Shown: positions 8,600 through 17,520 of the stretch, in pieces | Numbering within the stretch: the stretch's first letter is position 1 | Layout of the letters: each line of letters starts with the position of its first letter | Assembly: GCA_021204045.1 (NCBI GenBank) | Contig: JAJQAA010000008.1 | Span: 1-50,390, forward strand | DNA: 50,390 nucleotides | Direction of reading: 5' to 3' | From: Clostridiales bacterium | GTDB taxonomy: Bacteria > Bacillota > Clostridia > Lachnospirales > Lachnospiraceae | Position numbers and translations under genes: made by a program | Notes under the pieces: model-generated | What the model saw: only the letters and a program-made list of their open reading frames with translations | Told to the model about the DNA's origin: nothing | The model's database searches: none

Positions 8600-10453
8600 A
8601 TGCAGATCAAAGAGAAGCTTGCTCAGTTCAAAGATAATGTGATCGGAAAAATACGGAGAAAGAGCGACGGCGGCACAGCGGTTACGCAGGCTGCCGAAAA
8701 TGGAAACGGCGTCCAGCCGAAAAAGAAACGGAAGAAGGGACGCAAGAGGCTGTTTCTGATCCTGCTTTTGTTAATTGTGGTAGTTGGCGGTGTTGTGTTC
8801 TGGCAGATCCGTTCCAGAAAAGCCCAGGCGGCCAGCGCCAGGTCAGCCTCCTCCAACACAGCGACTGTCACGCGAGGCAGCCTGGTTTCGGAGCTTTCTT
8901 CCTCCGGGACGATTTCCGCTAAGGATACCTACAGTCTGACATCGCTTGTGGAGGGCGATGTGTTGACCGCAGATTTTGAGGAGGGCGACCAGGTCGAGGA
9001 GGGGCAGATCCTTTATCAGATCGACGCGACCTCGATGGAATCGCAGCTGAAATCGGCCAACAGCACCCTGCGGCGGGCGATCAGCAGTTACAATGAAGCG
9101 GTTGAGGATTATGAGGAAGCGGTCGAGAAGTATAGCAACTATACATATAAATCGACACGCACCGGTTTTATCAAGAGTCTGAGCATTGAAGAAGGAGATA
9201 AGGTCTCCAACAACACGGAGATCGCCAATATCTACAACGATCAGACGATGAAGCTCAAAGTGCCGTTCCTCTCAGGTGAGGCGATGCTGATCGGCGCGGG
9301 GAACCAGGCTACCATCGTGCTGGCGGATACGGGCGAGGAACTGGTCGGCGTGGTGACGGCGGTCAGCAATATGGATGAGACACTGGACGGAGGCCGTCTG
9401 GTGCGCTATGTTACCTTGGAAGTAAGCAACCCCGGCGGACTGACGACGGATCACACGGCGACGGTCATCATTAACGGCATGGTCTGCAGCGCGGAGGGAA
9501 GCTTTGAGCCGGTGCTGGATACCGCGATGCAGGCGGTGGTGCTGGGCAACAGCAGCCTGGAGGTGGAAGCGCTGCTCGTGCACGAGGGTGATTACGTGAC
9601 GATTGACACGCCGATTTTCCGGATTGTGGCGGATGACGTCGACGATATCCTGGAGGATTTTTCAGACGCGGTGGATTCCGCGGACAACCAGGTGGATTCG
9701 GCGCAGAGCAGCGTGGATTCCGTCCAGGAAACGTATGACAATTATACGATCACGGCGCCGATTTCCGGCCAGGTGATTACCAAGAGTATCAAGGCCGGCG
9801 ACACGATCGACCGGAGCGGCAGCACACAGACGACGCTGGCGGTCATTTACGACCTGTCCGAGCTGACCTTTGAGATGTCAATTGATGAGCTGGATATCAG
9901 CAGCGTCGCGGTAGGACAGAAGGTCGAGGTCACGGCGGACGCGTTTGAGGATGTGGAATTTACCGGGACGGTGACCAACATCAGTCTGGAAAGTTCCCAG
10001 TCCAACGGCGTTACCAACTATCCGGTGACGGTCACGCTCGATGACAACGGCGACCTGCTTCCCGGGATGAACGTTGATGGCGTGATCATTCTCAATGAAG
10101 TGGAGGATACGCTGCTCATCCCGATCGATTCGCTGATGCGAGGAAACCGTGTCTATGTGCAGGATGCCACGGTTACCGAGTCTGAAGGCAACGTCCCGGC
10201 CGGCTTCCGCTCGGTCGAGGTTGAGGTCGGTATCAGCAATGACGATTATGTACAGATTATAAGCGGTCTTGAGGAAGGCGACGTTGTCTACGTCAGCGAA
10301 TCCTCGGCCAGCACGACCACATTCCAGCTGGGTGGATTGGGCGGCGGCCCGGGCGGCAACATGAGCTGCGGCGGAGGCGGCAACATGGGTGGCGGTGGCA
10401 ACATGGGCGGCGGAGGCGGCAATATGGGCGGCGGCGGAGGCGGTCGGCCGTAA
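8600..10453 (+). CDS. HlyD/MacA-like membrane adaptor with duplicated adaptor region and Gly-rich tail
   Basis: The 617-residue product has a very basic cytoplasmic N-terminus and one membrane anchor at about 49-70 (LFLILLLLIVVVGGVVFW). The extracellular part has periplasmic-adaptor (RND/ABC membrane-fusion) character. Two lipoyl-plus-barrel-like segments can be seen. One is near residues 95-300 (TSLVEGDVLTADFEEGDQVEEGQILYQ is its half-motif). The second, near 385-530, has ITAPISGQVITKSIKAGD. The last 45 residues are Gly-rich repeats of GGNMGGGG type. In Gram-positives such adaptors pair with MacB-like ABC exporters, which follow directly here. Confidence 0.85.
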   Translation: MQIKEKLAQFKDNVIGKIRRKSDGGTAVTQAAENGNGVQPKKKRKKGRKRLFLILLLLIVVVGGVVFWQIRSRKAQAASARSASSNTATVTRGSLVSELSSSGTISAKDTYSLTSLVEGDVLTADFEEGDQVEEGQILYQIDATSMESQLKSANSTLRRAISSYNEAVEDYEEAVEKYSNYTYKSTRTGFIKSLSIEEGDKVSNNTEIANIYNDQTMKLKVPFLSGEAMLIGAGNQATIVLADTGEELVGVVTAVSNMDETLDGGRLVRYVTLEVSNPGGLTTDHTATVIINGMVCSAEGSFEPVLDTAMQAVVLGNSSLEVEALLVHEGDYVTIDTPIFRIVADDVDDILEDFSDAVDSADNQVDSAQSSVDSVQETYDNYTITAPISGQVITKSIKAGDTIDRSGSTQTTLAVIYDLSELTFEMSIDELDISSVAVGQKVEVTADAFEDVEFTGTVTNISLESSQSNGVTNYPVTVTLDDNGDLLPGMNVDGVIILNEVEDTLLIPIDSLMRGNRVYVQDATVTESEGNVPAGFRSVEVEVGISNDDYVQIISGLEEGDVVYVSESSASTTTFQLGGLGGGPGGNMSCGGGGNMGGGGNMGGGGGNMGGGGGGRP

Positions 10454-10499
10454 GCCTCCAGCAGATATGCGATAATCAGCAGTAATGAGGAGATCGGAT

Positions 10500-11207
10500 A
10501 TGTCGGACGCGTTGATTGAACTGAAAGACATTTACAAGATCTATGTGATGGGCAGCGAGGAAGTGCGCGCCAACGACGGCATTACCCTGACCATTAACCG
10601 CGGCGAGTTTGTGGCGATCGTCGGCAAGTCCGGCAGCGGCAAATCTACGCTGATGAATATCATCGGTGCGCTGGATGTGCCGACCTCCGGCAGCTATCTG
10701 CTGGGCGGAGAGGACGTCGACCAGATGAGCGACGACCAGCTCGCAGATATCCGCAACCGCATGATCGGTTTTATTTTCCAGCAATATAACCTTTTGCCGC
10801 GGTCGACGCTTCTGGAGAATGTGGAGCTTCCGCTGCTTTACGCGAAGGTTCCGACGGAGGAACGGCGCGAGCGGGCGATGCGATCACTGGAGCGGGTTGG
10901 TCTGGCGGATAAGTGGAAAAATTATCCGAAGCAGCTCTCCGGCGGCCAGCAGCAGCGTGTCTCGATCGCCAGGGCGCTGGCCGGAGATCCGTCACTGATA
11001 CTGGCGGATGAGCCGACGGGCGCTCTGGATTCCCGCACCAGCGGCGAGGTGCTGAATTTTCTTAAGGAGCTCAACGACGAGGGCAATACGATCGTGATGA
11101 TCACGCATGACAGCTCGATCGCGCTGCGGGCGCGGCGGGTCGTGCGGATACACGATGGGAAAATCAATTTTGACGGAGATGTGAAAGAGTATGCTGCAAT
11201 CCTTTAG
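10500..11207 (+). CDS. ABC transporter ATP-binding protein, MacB/LolD type
   Basis: The 235-residue ATPase shows Walker A GKSGSGKST near residue 42, a Q-loop FIFQQYNLLPR, signature LSGGQQQR near 144, Walker B SLILADEPTGALD, and an H-loop MITHD. Length and the PTGALD motif are typical of the MacB/LolD/FtsE subfamily that powers mechanotransmission exporters rather than importers. The ATG at 10500 is preceded by GAGGAG; an in-frame ATG at 10485 lies inside that site. The 3' end overlaps the permease gene by 17 bases, indicating translational coupling. Confidence 0.93.
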   Translation: MSDALIELKDIYKIYVMGSEEVRANDGITLTINRGEFVAIVGKSGSGKSTLMNIIGALDVPTSGSYLLGGEDVDQMSDDQLADIRNRMIGFIFQQYNLLPRSTLLENVELPLLYAKVPTEERRERAMRSLERVGLADKWKNYPKQLSGGQQQRVSIARALAGDPSLILADEPTGALDSRTSGEVLNFLKELNDEGNTIVMITHDSSIALRARRVVRIHDGKINFDGDVKEYAAIL

Positions 11208-12366
11208 GCTCGCGATCAAAAGCATCTGGAGCAACAAAATGCGCTCCTTTCTTACCATGCTCGGCATTATTATCGGCGTGGCCGCGGTTATCATCCTGGT
11301 CAGCCTGGTGAATGCCTATATGTCCTATATGACGGAGAGCTTCTCAAGCATGGGTACGAACCAGATCACGGTCAATATGATGTCGGTGGCGTCGCGTTCC
11401 GTCTCTGTTGACGAAATGTACGCGTTCTATGAAGAGAATACGGATTCTTTTGACAATATGACTCCGATGGTCTCGGTCAGCTCGACGATCAAGAGCGGCA
11501 ACGATTCCCTGACCTCGACCTCTGTGAGCGGTGTGAGCGAAGATTATCTGAGCATCAAGGATTACGATCTCTCGTACGGAAGAAACATTCAGTACGCGGA
11601 TATTACCGGCCGTCACAATATCTGCGTGGTTGGCGCCTATGTGGCGGAAGAATTGTACGGCGGAGCGGAGAAGGCTTACGGCCAGAAACTTAAGATCAAC
11701 GGTTACGCGTTTACGATTGTGGGGATCGTCGAGCAGCAGGAGGACGATATGGACGAGGGCGGTACGGACGATTTTGTCTGGATGCCCTACAGCCGTGCGG
11801 TCAAGATGGCGAGAAATGCGAACATTACCAATTATACCTTTACGATCATAGACCTGACGGATGCTACAAGCTCCAAGGAGCTGATCGAAGATTTCCTCTA
11901 CGAGAAATTTAAGGACGATGATCTCTATACGGTGACGGCAATGAGTGAGATGCTGGATGAGCTGAACTCGATGATCGCGATGGTCTCCGCGGGTCTGGGC
12001 GGCATTGCCGGAATCTCTCTGCTGGTAGCCGGTGTCGGCGTCATGAACATCATGCTCGTATCGGTGACGGAGCGCACACGGGAAATCGGCATCCGCAAGG
12101 CGCTGGGCGCGAAGCGCAGCGTGATTATGCAGCAGTTCGTGATTGAGGCCGCGGTGACCAGCTCGCTCGGCGGCATTATCGGCATTATATTGGGGAGCTT
12201 TGCGACTTCGGCGGTCGGCACGCTCGCCGGCTTAAGCGCCACGCCGACGCCCTCGGCCGTGATTGTCTCGTTCAGCGTGTCAGTGGGAATCGGGCTGTTG
12301 TTTGGATACATGCCGGCCAGCCGCGCCGCGAAACTCAATCCGATCGACGCGCTGCGGAGCGAATGA
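11191..12366 (+). CDS. MacB-like ABC transporter permease (FtsX domain)
   Basis: The 391-residue product begins with the conserved FRLAIKSIWSNKMRSFLTMLGIIIGVAAV-type motif (written here only as family pattern), containing TM1 at about 20-42. A large extracellular MacB_PCD domain spans roughly 45-245. Three C-terminal helices form the FtsX domain, with the signature VTERTREIGIRKALGAKR near residue 291. It should dimerise with the ATPase at 10500-11207 and, with the adaptor at 8600-10453, form a tripartite-like exporter without TolC. The exported substrate is unknown; macrolides, peptides or lipids are all possible for this family. Confidence 0.92.
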   Translation: MLQSFRLAIKSIWSNKMRSFLTMLGIIIGVAAVIILVSLVNAYMSYMTESFSSMGTNQITVNMMSVASRSVSVDEMYAFYEENTDSFDNMTPMVSVSSTIKSGNDSLTSTSVSGVSEDYLSIKDYDLSYGRNIQYADITGRHNICVVGAYVAEELYGGAEKAYGQKLKINGYAFTIVGIVEQQEDDMDEGGTDDFVWMPYSRAVKMARNANITNYTFTIIDLTDATSSKELIEDFLYEKFKDDDLYTVTAMSEMLDELNSMIAMVSAGLGGIAGISLLVAGVGVMNIMLVSVTERTREIGIRKALGAKRSVIMQQFVIEAAVTSSLGGIIGIILGSFATSAVGTLAGLSATPTPSAVIVSFSVSVGIGLLFGYMPASRAAKLNPIDALRSE

Positions 12367-12428
12367 CAAATCATTTTCGCAGCTTATAAACATCGGCTTT
12401 ATAAACAGAAATAAACAATGACAACGAA

Positions 12429-12457
12429 TTGCGTAATCTGCCGGATGGTGGTAAAAT
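12429..12457 (+). promoter_or_regulatory. Candidate promoter just upstream of a terminator
   Basis: TTGCGT (12429-12434), a 17-base spacer and TGG-TAAAAT (extended -10, hexamer 12452-12457) make a reasonable sigma-A promoter. It lies only about 25 bases before the terminator stem at 12483-12511. Either the match is fortuitous or a very short RNA or attenuated leader is made ahead of the dipeptidase gene. Confidence 0.4.
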
Positions 12458-12482
12458 CAGAACCAGCCTGCGGCAAGTGACG

Positions 12483-12511
12483 GGACAGTCCTGACGGGGC
12501 TGTCCTTTTTT
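12483..12511 (+). terminator. Rho-independent terminator downstream of the ABC operon
   Basis: GGACAG (12483-12488) pairs with CTGTCC (12500-12505) over an 11-base loop, followed directly by TTTTTT. It can end transcription of the exporter operon, or attenuate a transcript starting at the promoter at 12429-12457. Confidence 0.75.
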
Positions 12512-12649
12512 GAGATGGTATGGAGTGAGACGCTCAGATACCGGTACTTGTGTGTCGGTGTGCTGATGCATCGGGTGTCGGAATCAGCGCTCATGATTGC
12601 CCCCGGCGTTATCATAAGATGAAAAGATGGAAAGGAAAAAGGAGGACGG

Positions 12650-13657
12650 ATGATGAAAGTGGTTGATATGCACTGTGACACCATTGCGAAAATTTATTAC
12701 CTACAGAGAGATGGGAAAGAAGGATCCATTTTAAGAAACGATCTGCACATTGATCTGGAAAAGATGGAAAAGGGCGATTATCTGCTTCAGAACTTTGCTC
12801 TTTTTGTAAATCTGGAAAAGCACGAACGGCCGTTTGAGTACGCGATGAAGCTGGCGGATGTCTTTTATACGGAGATGGAAGCGCACAGCGATAAAATCGG
12901 CATTGTGCGTTCCTGGGCGGATATTGAGGCAAACCGGGCTGCGGGGCGGATGTCGGCGCTGCTGACGCTGGAGGAAGGCGGCATCTGCCAGGGGGAGCTT
13001 TCCTATCTGCGTGATTTTTACCGCCTGGGCGCGCGCATGATGACGCTGACATGGAATTATCGCAATGAGCTTGCCTGGCCGAACAAGCTGGCGGAAACGG
13101 ACGGAGAGCCGGTGAGGCCATCAAAATATATTCCGGATACGGAGCACGGCCTGACAGAAACCGGCATCACTTTTGTGGAAGAGATGGAACGGCTTGGTAT
13201 GATTATTGATATTTCGCATTTGAATGATGCGGGGATCTGGGATGTCTTCCGGCATACGAAAAAACCTTTCGTGGCCAGTCACTCTAACGCGCGTGCGCTG
13301 GCGTCCCACCCGCGCAATCTGACGGATGAGATGATACGGGAGCTTGGCGCGCGCGGCGGTGTTGCCGGGATCAATTTCTGCGCGGCATTCCTGCGCGATA
13401 CCGAGGATGGCGGCAATCCCGTGCATAGCCGCATCGACGACATGGTGCGTCACATGAAGCACATGAAGAAGGTAGGCGGCATCGGCGTGATTGGCTTGGG
13501 AACGGATTTTGACGGCATTACCAGTATTGTTGAGATGGGAGACTGCTCGGGCATGCAGCAGCTGGCAGATGAGATGAGCCGGCAGGGCTTTACGACAGGG
13601 GAGATCGAGGCGGTCTTTCACGAAAATGTGCTTCGGGTATATAAAGAGCTGCTGTGA
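12650..13657 (+). CDS. Membrane-dipeptidase family (M19) metallopeptidase
   Basis: M19 (renal dipeptidase) enzymes are cytosolic or membrane zinc dipeptidases on a TIM barrel that hydrolyse Xaa-D-Xaa dipeptides. The 335-residue product has the metal ligands in order: DMHCDT at residues 5-10, LLTLEEGG near 104 (bridging Glu), DISHLND near 186, and ASHSNARAL near 205. GLGTDFDG near 283 supplies the catalytic-site Asp. There is no signal peptide. GGAGG at 12640-12644 precedes the ATG pair at 12650/12653. A bidirectional terminator lies between it and the convergent lipoprotein gene. Confidence 0.92.
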   Translation: MMKVVDMHCDTIAKIYYLQRDGKEGSILRNDLHIDLEKMEKGDYLLQNFALFVNLEKHERPFEYAMKLADVFYTEMEAHSDKIGIVRSWADIEANRAAGRMSALLTLEEGGICQGELSYLRDFYRLGARMMTLTWNYRNELAWPNKLAETDGEPVRPSKYIPDTEHGLTETGITFVEEMERLGMIIDISHLNDAGIWDVFRHTKKPFVASHSNARALASHPRNLTDEMIRELGARGGVAGINFCAAFLRDTEDGGNPVHSRIDDMVRHMKHMKKVGGIGVIGLGTDFDGITSIVEMGDCSGMQQLADEMSRQGFTTGEIEAVFHENVLRVYKELL

Positions 13658-13724
13658 TCTCTTTGCCGTGATCTTTTCCGCATTAAAGTTCAAAAATTTA
13701 AAGTCATAAAATTGACGAAGCATA

Positions 13725-13762
13725 AAGACAGCGGTTTGTGATTCCACATGTACCGCTGTCTT
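13725..13762. terminator. Bidirectional terminator between convergent genes
   Basis: AAGACAGCGGT (13725-13735) pairs perfectly with ACCGCTGTCTT (13752-13762), loop 16 bases. TCTCTTT follows on the plus strand and TATG/TTTATG-rich sequence on the minus strand. It separates the dipeptidase gene (plus) from the lipoprotein gene (minus). Confidence 0.7.
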
Positions 13763-13789
13763 CTCTTTGATCCGTTTATAAAACGGAAC

Positions 13790-14605
13790 CTATTTTACGG
13801 TTATCTCCAGCGCCGGGATTTCCTTCGCGGTGATGGAACCTTCATAGACGATCCGCAGCGTGTCTCCTACGGAGAATTCGTCAAAATCAATGTCGTCAGA
13901 GACAAAGGAATAAAAATCATCGTCGTCGGATCGCAGCACAACATTACCGTCTTCTATCTGGACGGCTTCTCCGATGAACGCATTGACTTCTGCTTCGTCC
14001 GTACCGTACATGTCCTCCATGACGACCTTGACAGCCAGAGCGTCGTCATCAATATCGCCGATGTAGGTGATGGTCGCCAGTTTATCCAGCGCGATGCTGC
14101 CGACAATGTTGGCGTTTGCCGTGCCGAATACGTACTGGGAACCATCCTCCATCTCGATCGAGATGGTAGTCAGTGTGGCGTTGATCACCGTGCCTTCCGC
14201 GGTGGGATCGGTGCTTTCGGCGATGACGGAGACTTCTACCTCAAGCAGGATGACCGGGATCGGATCTTCTGTGGTGTCTTCCGGGTAAGTAAGGTAAACC
14301 TGGTCACCTTCCGCAAGCGGGAAATTCTGAATGTATTCGATGTCAGCAGCAGAAACGTCGTATTGCTTTTCACTGTCGTCATTGTCGCTTAAGATGGTCA
14401 GAATGTCATCGTCAACGGCAGTAATCACACCGGTTAAATCGGCTTCCTCGATCTCATCCTCATCATCGGCTTCGCTTACCGCTTCCGTCTCGGCCGCGCT
14501 GGTCTCCGGAGCGGCGGTTTCCTGTGTACCTTTGGAAGAACAGGCGGCGGAGCCAAGTGCAAAAGCCAGCATTGCTGCGGTAAGACAATATTTTTTCATT
14601 TTCAT
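13790..14605 (-). CDS. Predicted acidic lipoprotein of unknown function
   Basis: The product (271 residues from the ATG at 14605) has a lipoprotein signal: basic start MKMKKYC, hydrophobic core, and a lipobox GSAAC at about 19-23 giving a lipidated Cys. A Thr/Ala/Glu-rich linker follows, then a long acidic domain with several short beta-rich repeats (GVITAVDDDILTIL, TNATLTTISIEMEDGS-like segments). These resemble small OB/barrel modules, but no family is recognised. An ATG six bases upstream (14611) is in frame but only three bases from AGAGGAG, so 14605 is preferred. Monocistronic, convergent with the dipeptidase gene. Confidence 0.7.
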   Translation of the reverse strand: MKMKKYCLTAAMLAFALGSAACSSKGTQETAAPETSAAETEAVSEADDEDEIEEADLTGVITAVDDDILTILSDNDDSEKQYDVSAADIEYIQNFPLAEGDQVYLTYPEDTTEDPIPVILLEVEVSVIAESTDPTAEGTVINATLTTISIEMEDGSQYVFGTANANIVGSIALDKLATITYIGDIDDDALAVKVVMEDMYGTDEAEVNAFIGEAVQIEDGNVVLRSDDDDFYSFVSDDIDFDEFSVGDTLRIVYEGSITAKEIPALEITVK

Positions 14606-14811
14606 AATCATTCACTCCTCTGAATTCGGGATATTGCGGTTACAATGCCGATATTGTTTTGTTTATTTCGGTTGCAATCGCATATTGAGTCAACATAAAA
14701 GAGTCTACTACAAAGCGCGGAAAAATACCACTAAAATTTCATTAAATTATAAATTGTAATCAAATCTTAATACTTTTTTCACAGGTTAAGCTCGTAAACC
14801 TATCTGTTTTA

Positions 14812-14820
14812 TGGTATACT
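14812..14820 (+). promoter_or_regulatory. Extended -10 promoter element upstream of the NlpC/P60 gene
   Basis: TGGTATACT at 14812-14820 is an extended -10 (TGn plus TATACT). No good -35 is seen 17 bases upstream, as is common for extended -10 promoters. It is about 50 bases before the start codon at 14872. Confidence 0.45.
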
Positions 14821-14871
14821 GTTTTCTGTTCCGGGTCATCCGGTGCAGGAAAGAAAAGATTGGGAGATGTC

Positions 14872-16497
14872 ATGTCAGAAGGAAAAGATTATAAACAGGT
14901 ATTGAAACGTGCGCGGCAGAAGCGCGGCAGCTTTTCCTGGGACAGATATCGCTGCCCAATTCTGGCAGCCGCGGCAGTCTTGATTGTACTTTTGCTGGTT
15001 GCTGTGATTGTATCGGTTATTTCACGGGGACGTTCGGGCAGAGAGGAGACGGAAGCGGCCGAAGCTGCGGTTCGTGCCGGCAGCGAGCTTCCTCAGATTA
15101 CGATTCCGGAGGAGGAGCTACTGGCTGCACGGGAAGCGGAGGAAAAGCAGCGGGTGGTCGATTCTTATGAAAATCTGGGGCTTGTCCAGGTATCCGGCTA
15201 TCTGAATGTGCGCCGAGAGGCAGGGCCGGGCGGAGATATCGTGGGCAAGCTGATGGAAAACAGCGCCTGCGAGATTATTGACGAAGAAGGCGACTGGCTT
15301 CATATCATTTCCGGTGGCGTCGAGGGTTATATTTCCAGCCAGTATGTGCTTACCGGTGAGGAAGCGCGCCAGAAGGCCATTGATTATGTTACCAGGATGG
15401 CGATCATCCATGCGGACAAGCTGAATATCCGTCGGGAGCCGTCTATGGATCCGATGAATGTTATGGCACAGGCGCTCTCAGGGGAGCGCTATGAGGTGCT
15501 GGAAGAACAGGATGGCTGGATTCATATCGCCGAAGGGTATATTTCGGCGGATTACGCGACGGTAGAGCTGGCGCTCAATGAAGCGCGGAAAATGGATTTA
15601 AAGGCCATGGCGCTGAGCCAGTATGACAATATTGTTATTTCCAAGGTAAACAACTATCTCAATATTCGCAGTGACCCGAGCATGAAGGGGGACGGTAATG
15701 TGATCGGCAAATTCCCCGGTAAGGCAGCTGGTGAGATTCTGGAGACGTTAGACGGATGGTACCGGATCCGTTCCGGTTCGATTACGGGTTATATCACGGC
15801 GGATCCGCAGTATGTGGCGGTCGGGCAGGAGGCGACAGACCTGGCGATGGCTTCGGCGTCTCTGATGGCGATTGTCAAAACCGATATGCTCAATGTCCGC
15901 TCGGAGCCCAATACCGACTCAAAAATCTGGACACAGATATCCAGAGAAGAGCGTTATCCGGTAGTGACACAGCTGGATGGCTGGGTGGAGATTGAGCTGG
16001 ATACGGGTGACAGCGACGCTGCGGGCAGCAAAGCCTATATTTCCACACGGGATAATAATGTCGAAGTGCGCTATGCGCTCACGGAGGCGATTAAATTTTC
16101 ACCGCTGGAAGAGGCGGCAAACAAACAGTCCTCGCTGCGCAGTAAGATTGTCAATTACGCGCTGCAGTTCGTCGGCGGCCGTTACGTGTGGGGCGGTACC
16201 AATCCCAACACCGGCGCGGACTGCTCCGGCTTTGTGCAATATGTGATGCGCAACGCCGCGGGCATCAGTCTGCCGCGCACCTCCAGGGAGCAGGCGAAAT
16301 CCGGCAAGGCGATCAATTCCAGCCAGATGAAGCCGGGCGATCTGATTTTCTACACAAACAGCGCGGGCGTGGTAGATCATGTTGCCATGTACATTGGCAA
16401 TGGCCAGGTCGTACACGCGGCGAGCAAGCGCAGCGGTATCCGGATTTCCACCTGGAACTACCGCACGCCGAAATATATCCGCAGTTTTATCAATTAG
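14872..16497 (+). CDS. Membrane-anchored SH3-repeat NlpC/P60 peptidoglycan hydrolase
   Basis: The 541-residue product has a basic cytoplasmic start and a single membrane anchor at about 27-50. Four bacterial SH3-like segments follow, marked by YLNVRREAG, KLNIRREPS, YLNIRSDPS and MLNVRSEPN near residues 105, 183, 260 and 340. A C-terminal NlpC/P60 cysteine peptidase domain covers about 425-541. The catalytic residues are visible: Cys in GADCSGF, His in DHVAMYIG, and a third polar/His position in QVVHAA. Such enzymes cleave D-Glu-diamino-acid bonds in stem peptides. ATG at 14872 follows GGGAGAT; the TTG at 14860 lies upstream of that site. A terminator shared with codY follows. Confidence 0.9.
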   Translation: MSEGKDYKQVLKRARQKRGSFSWDRYRCPILAAAAVLIVLLLVAVIVSVISRGRSGREETEAAEAAVRAGSELPQITIPEEELLAAREAEEKQRVVDSYENLGLVQVSGYLNVRREAGPGGDIVGKLMENSACEIIDEEGDWLHIISGGVEGYISSQYVLTGEEARQKAIDYVTRMAIIHADKLNIRREPSMDPMNVMAQALSGERYEVLEEQDGWIHIAEGYISADYATVELALNEARKMDLKAMALSQYDNIVISKVNNYLNIRSDPSMKGDGNVIGKFPGKAAGEILETLDGWYRIRSGSITGYITADPQYVAVGQEATDLAMASASLMAIVKTDMLNVRSEPNTDSKIWTQISREERYPVVTQLDGWVEIELDTGDSDAAGSKAYISTRDNNVEVRYALTEAIKFSPLEEAANKQSSLRSKIVNYALQFVGGRYVWGGTNPNTGADCSGFVQYVMRNAAGISLPRTSREQAKSGKAINSSQMKPGDLIFYTNSAGVVDHVAMYIGNGQVVHAASKRSGIRISTWNYRTPKYIRSFIN

Positions 16498-16565
16498 ACA
16501 GTCGCGTTTGCTAAAACATGGATGGAGTCTGCGGAAAGCAGCAGAGAATATTTAATAGCAAAAAA

Positions 16566-16600
16566 GAAGCGGGAGAGTGCGAATTCTCCTGCTTCTTCTA
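16566..16600. terminator. Bidirectional terminator between the NlpC/P60 gene and codY
   Basis: An 11-pair stem (16566-16576 with 16585-16595, one G:T pair) with an eight-base loop is flanked by A-run AAAAA (16561-16565) on the left and TTC-rich sequence on the right. It can serve the plus-strand hydrolase gene and the minus-strand codY gene. Confidence 0.7.
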
Positions 16601-16614
16601 ATCTGAGACGTAAT

Positions 16615-17391
16615 TTATTTTGTGACTTTAATATTTTTCAATTCATCAAATACGACATCGTTGAGCACCTTGATATAAGTTCCTTTCATACCGGAGGAAC
16701 GGGATTCAATGACCCCGGCACTCTCAAATTTGCGAAGCGCATTGACAATGACGGAACGGGTAATGCCGACGCAGTCAGCGATCTTGGAAGCGACGAGGAT
16801 GCCCTCGTTGCCGTCAAGCTCCTCGAAAATGTGAGTGATCGCTTCGAGCTCCGAGAAAGACAGCGTACCGATTGCGGATTTGACGATCTGCACCTTGCGG
16901 ACCTCCTCCGCATTTTCTTCATTGACGGAGCGCATCATCTCCAGGCCGACCACGGTGCTGCCGTATTCGCTCAGGATAATGTCGTCGATGTCATACTGTT
17001 CGTTGCTCTTATAGATAAACAGCGTTCCCAGTCGTTCGCCGGCGATGTCGATCGGTGTGATGATCGCCTGGTATTTTTTGACGTTTTCCTCTGCGAAACC
17101 AAGGGTGGCCAGATTGACGTTTTCCTTTGTAGAGAGAATACTGAGCAGCCGCTCATCCAGCATCGGATCAATGAAGCCGCCGACCTTCTCGACGATCAGC
17201 TCCTCGATCTCATCAACTCCCGGACATAAGCCAACACCAAGTACCTTGCCTTTTTTGCTGATTACCAGAATATTCGAGAGAAGAATATCGCTCAGCACAC
17301 TGCAGATATCATTGAAAACGACTTTGTATGAATTGTTGTTGTGCAGCAGTTTGTTGATCTTTCTCGTCTTATCCAGTAACTGCACGCTCAC
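16615..17391 (-). CDS. codY: GTP- and branched-chain-amino-acid-sensing global repressor CodY
   Basis: CodY represses nutrient-stress, transport and virulence genes when isoleucine/valine and GTP are abundant. The 258-residue product matches the family: N-terminal GAF effector domain (LLDKTRKINKLLHNN and NILVISKKGKVLG) and a C-terminal winged helix. The near-invariant recognition segment runs SKIADCVGITRSVIVNALRK near residue 203, followed by FESAGVIESRSSGMKGTYI. The GTG at 17391 has AAGGAGG eight bases upstream; a GTG at 17400 would overlap that site, and a third GTG at 17385 is possible. Its own promoter precedes it. Confidence 0.95.
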   Translation of the reverse strand: MSVQLLDKTRKINKLLHNNNSYKVVFNDICSVLSDILLSNILVISKKGKVLGVGLCPGVDEIEELIVEKVGGFIDPMLDERLLSILSTKENVNLATLGFAEENVKKYQAIITPIDIAGERLGTLFIYKSNEQYDIDDIILSEYGSTVVGLEMMRSVNEENAEEVRKVQIVKSAIGTLSFSELEAITHIFEELDGNEGILVASKIADCVGITRSVIVNALRKFESAGVIESRSSGMKGTYIKVLNDVVFDELKNIKVTK

Positions 17392-17451
17392 CCGAAACAC
17401 CTCCTTGCCATGGGCCCGTTTCCGTGAAAAAGAACTTCCTATACATTTCCG

Positions 17452-17480
17452 ATTCTATCACAGATTAAAGCGAAGAACAA
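17452..17480 (-). promoter_or_regulatory. Candidate sigma-A promoter of codY
   Basis: Reading the minus strand: TTGTTC (17480-17475), 17-base spacer, TGA-TAGAAT (hexamer 17457-17452). Hexamers and spacing fit sigma-A. It is about 60 bases upstream of the codY start. Confidence 0.6.
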
Positions 17481-17520
17481 GTGTTTTTTCGGAATTTTCT
17501 CGATATTTTTTCAATATTAT

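Noticed and set aside
13748-14392. Long plus-strand open frame opposite the lipoprotein gene
   Set aside because: It has no ribosome-binding site or family features, while the minus strand encodes a clear lipoprotein signal and lipobox.
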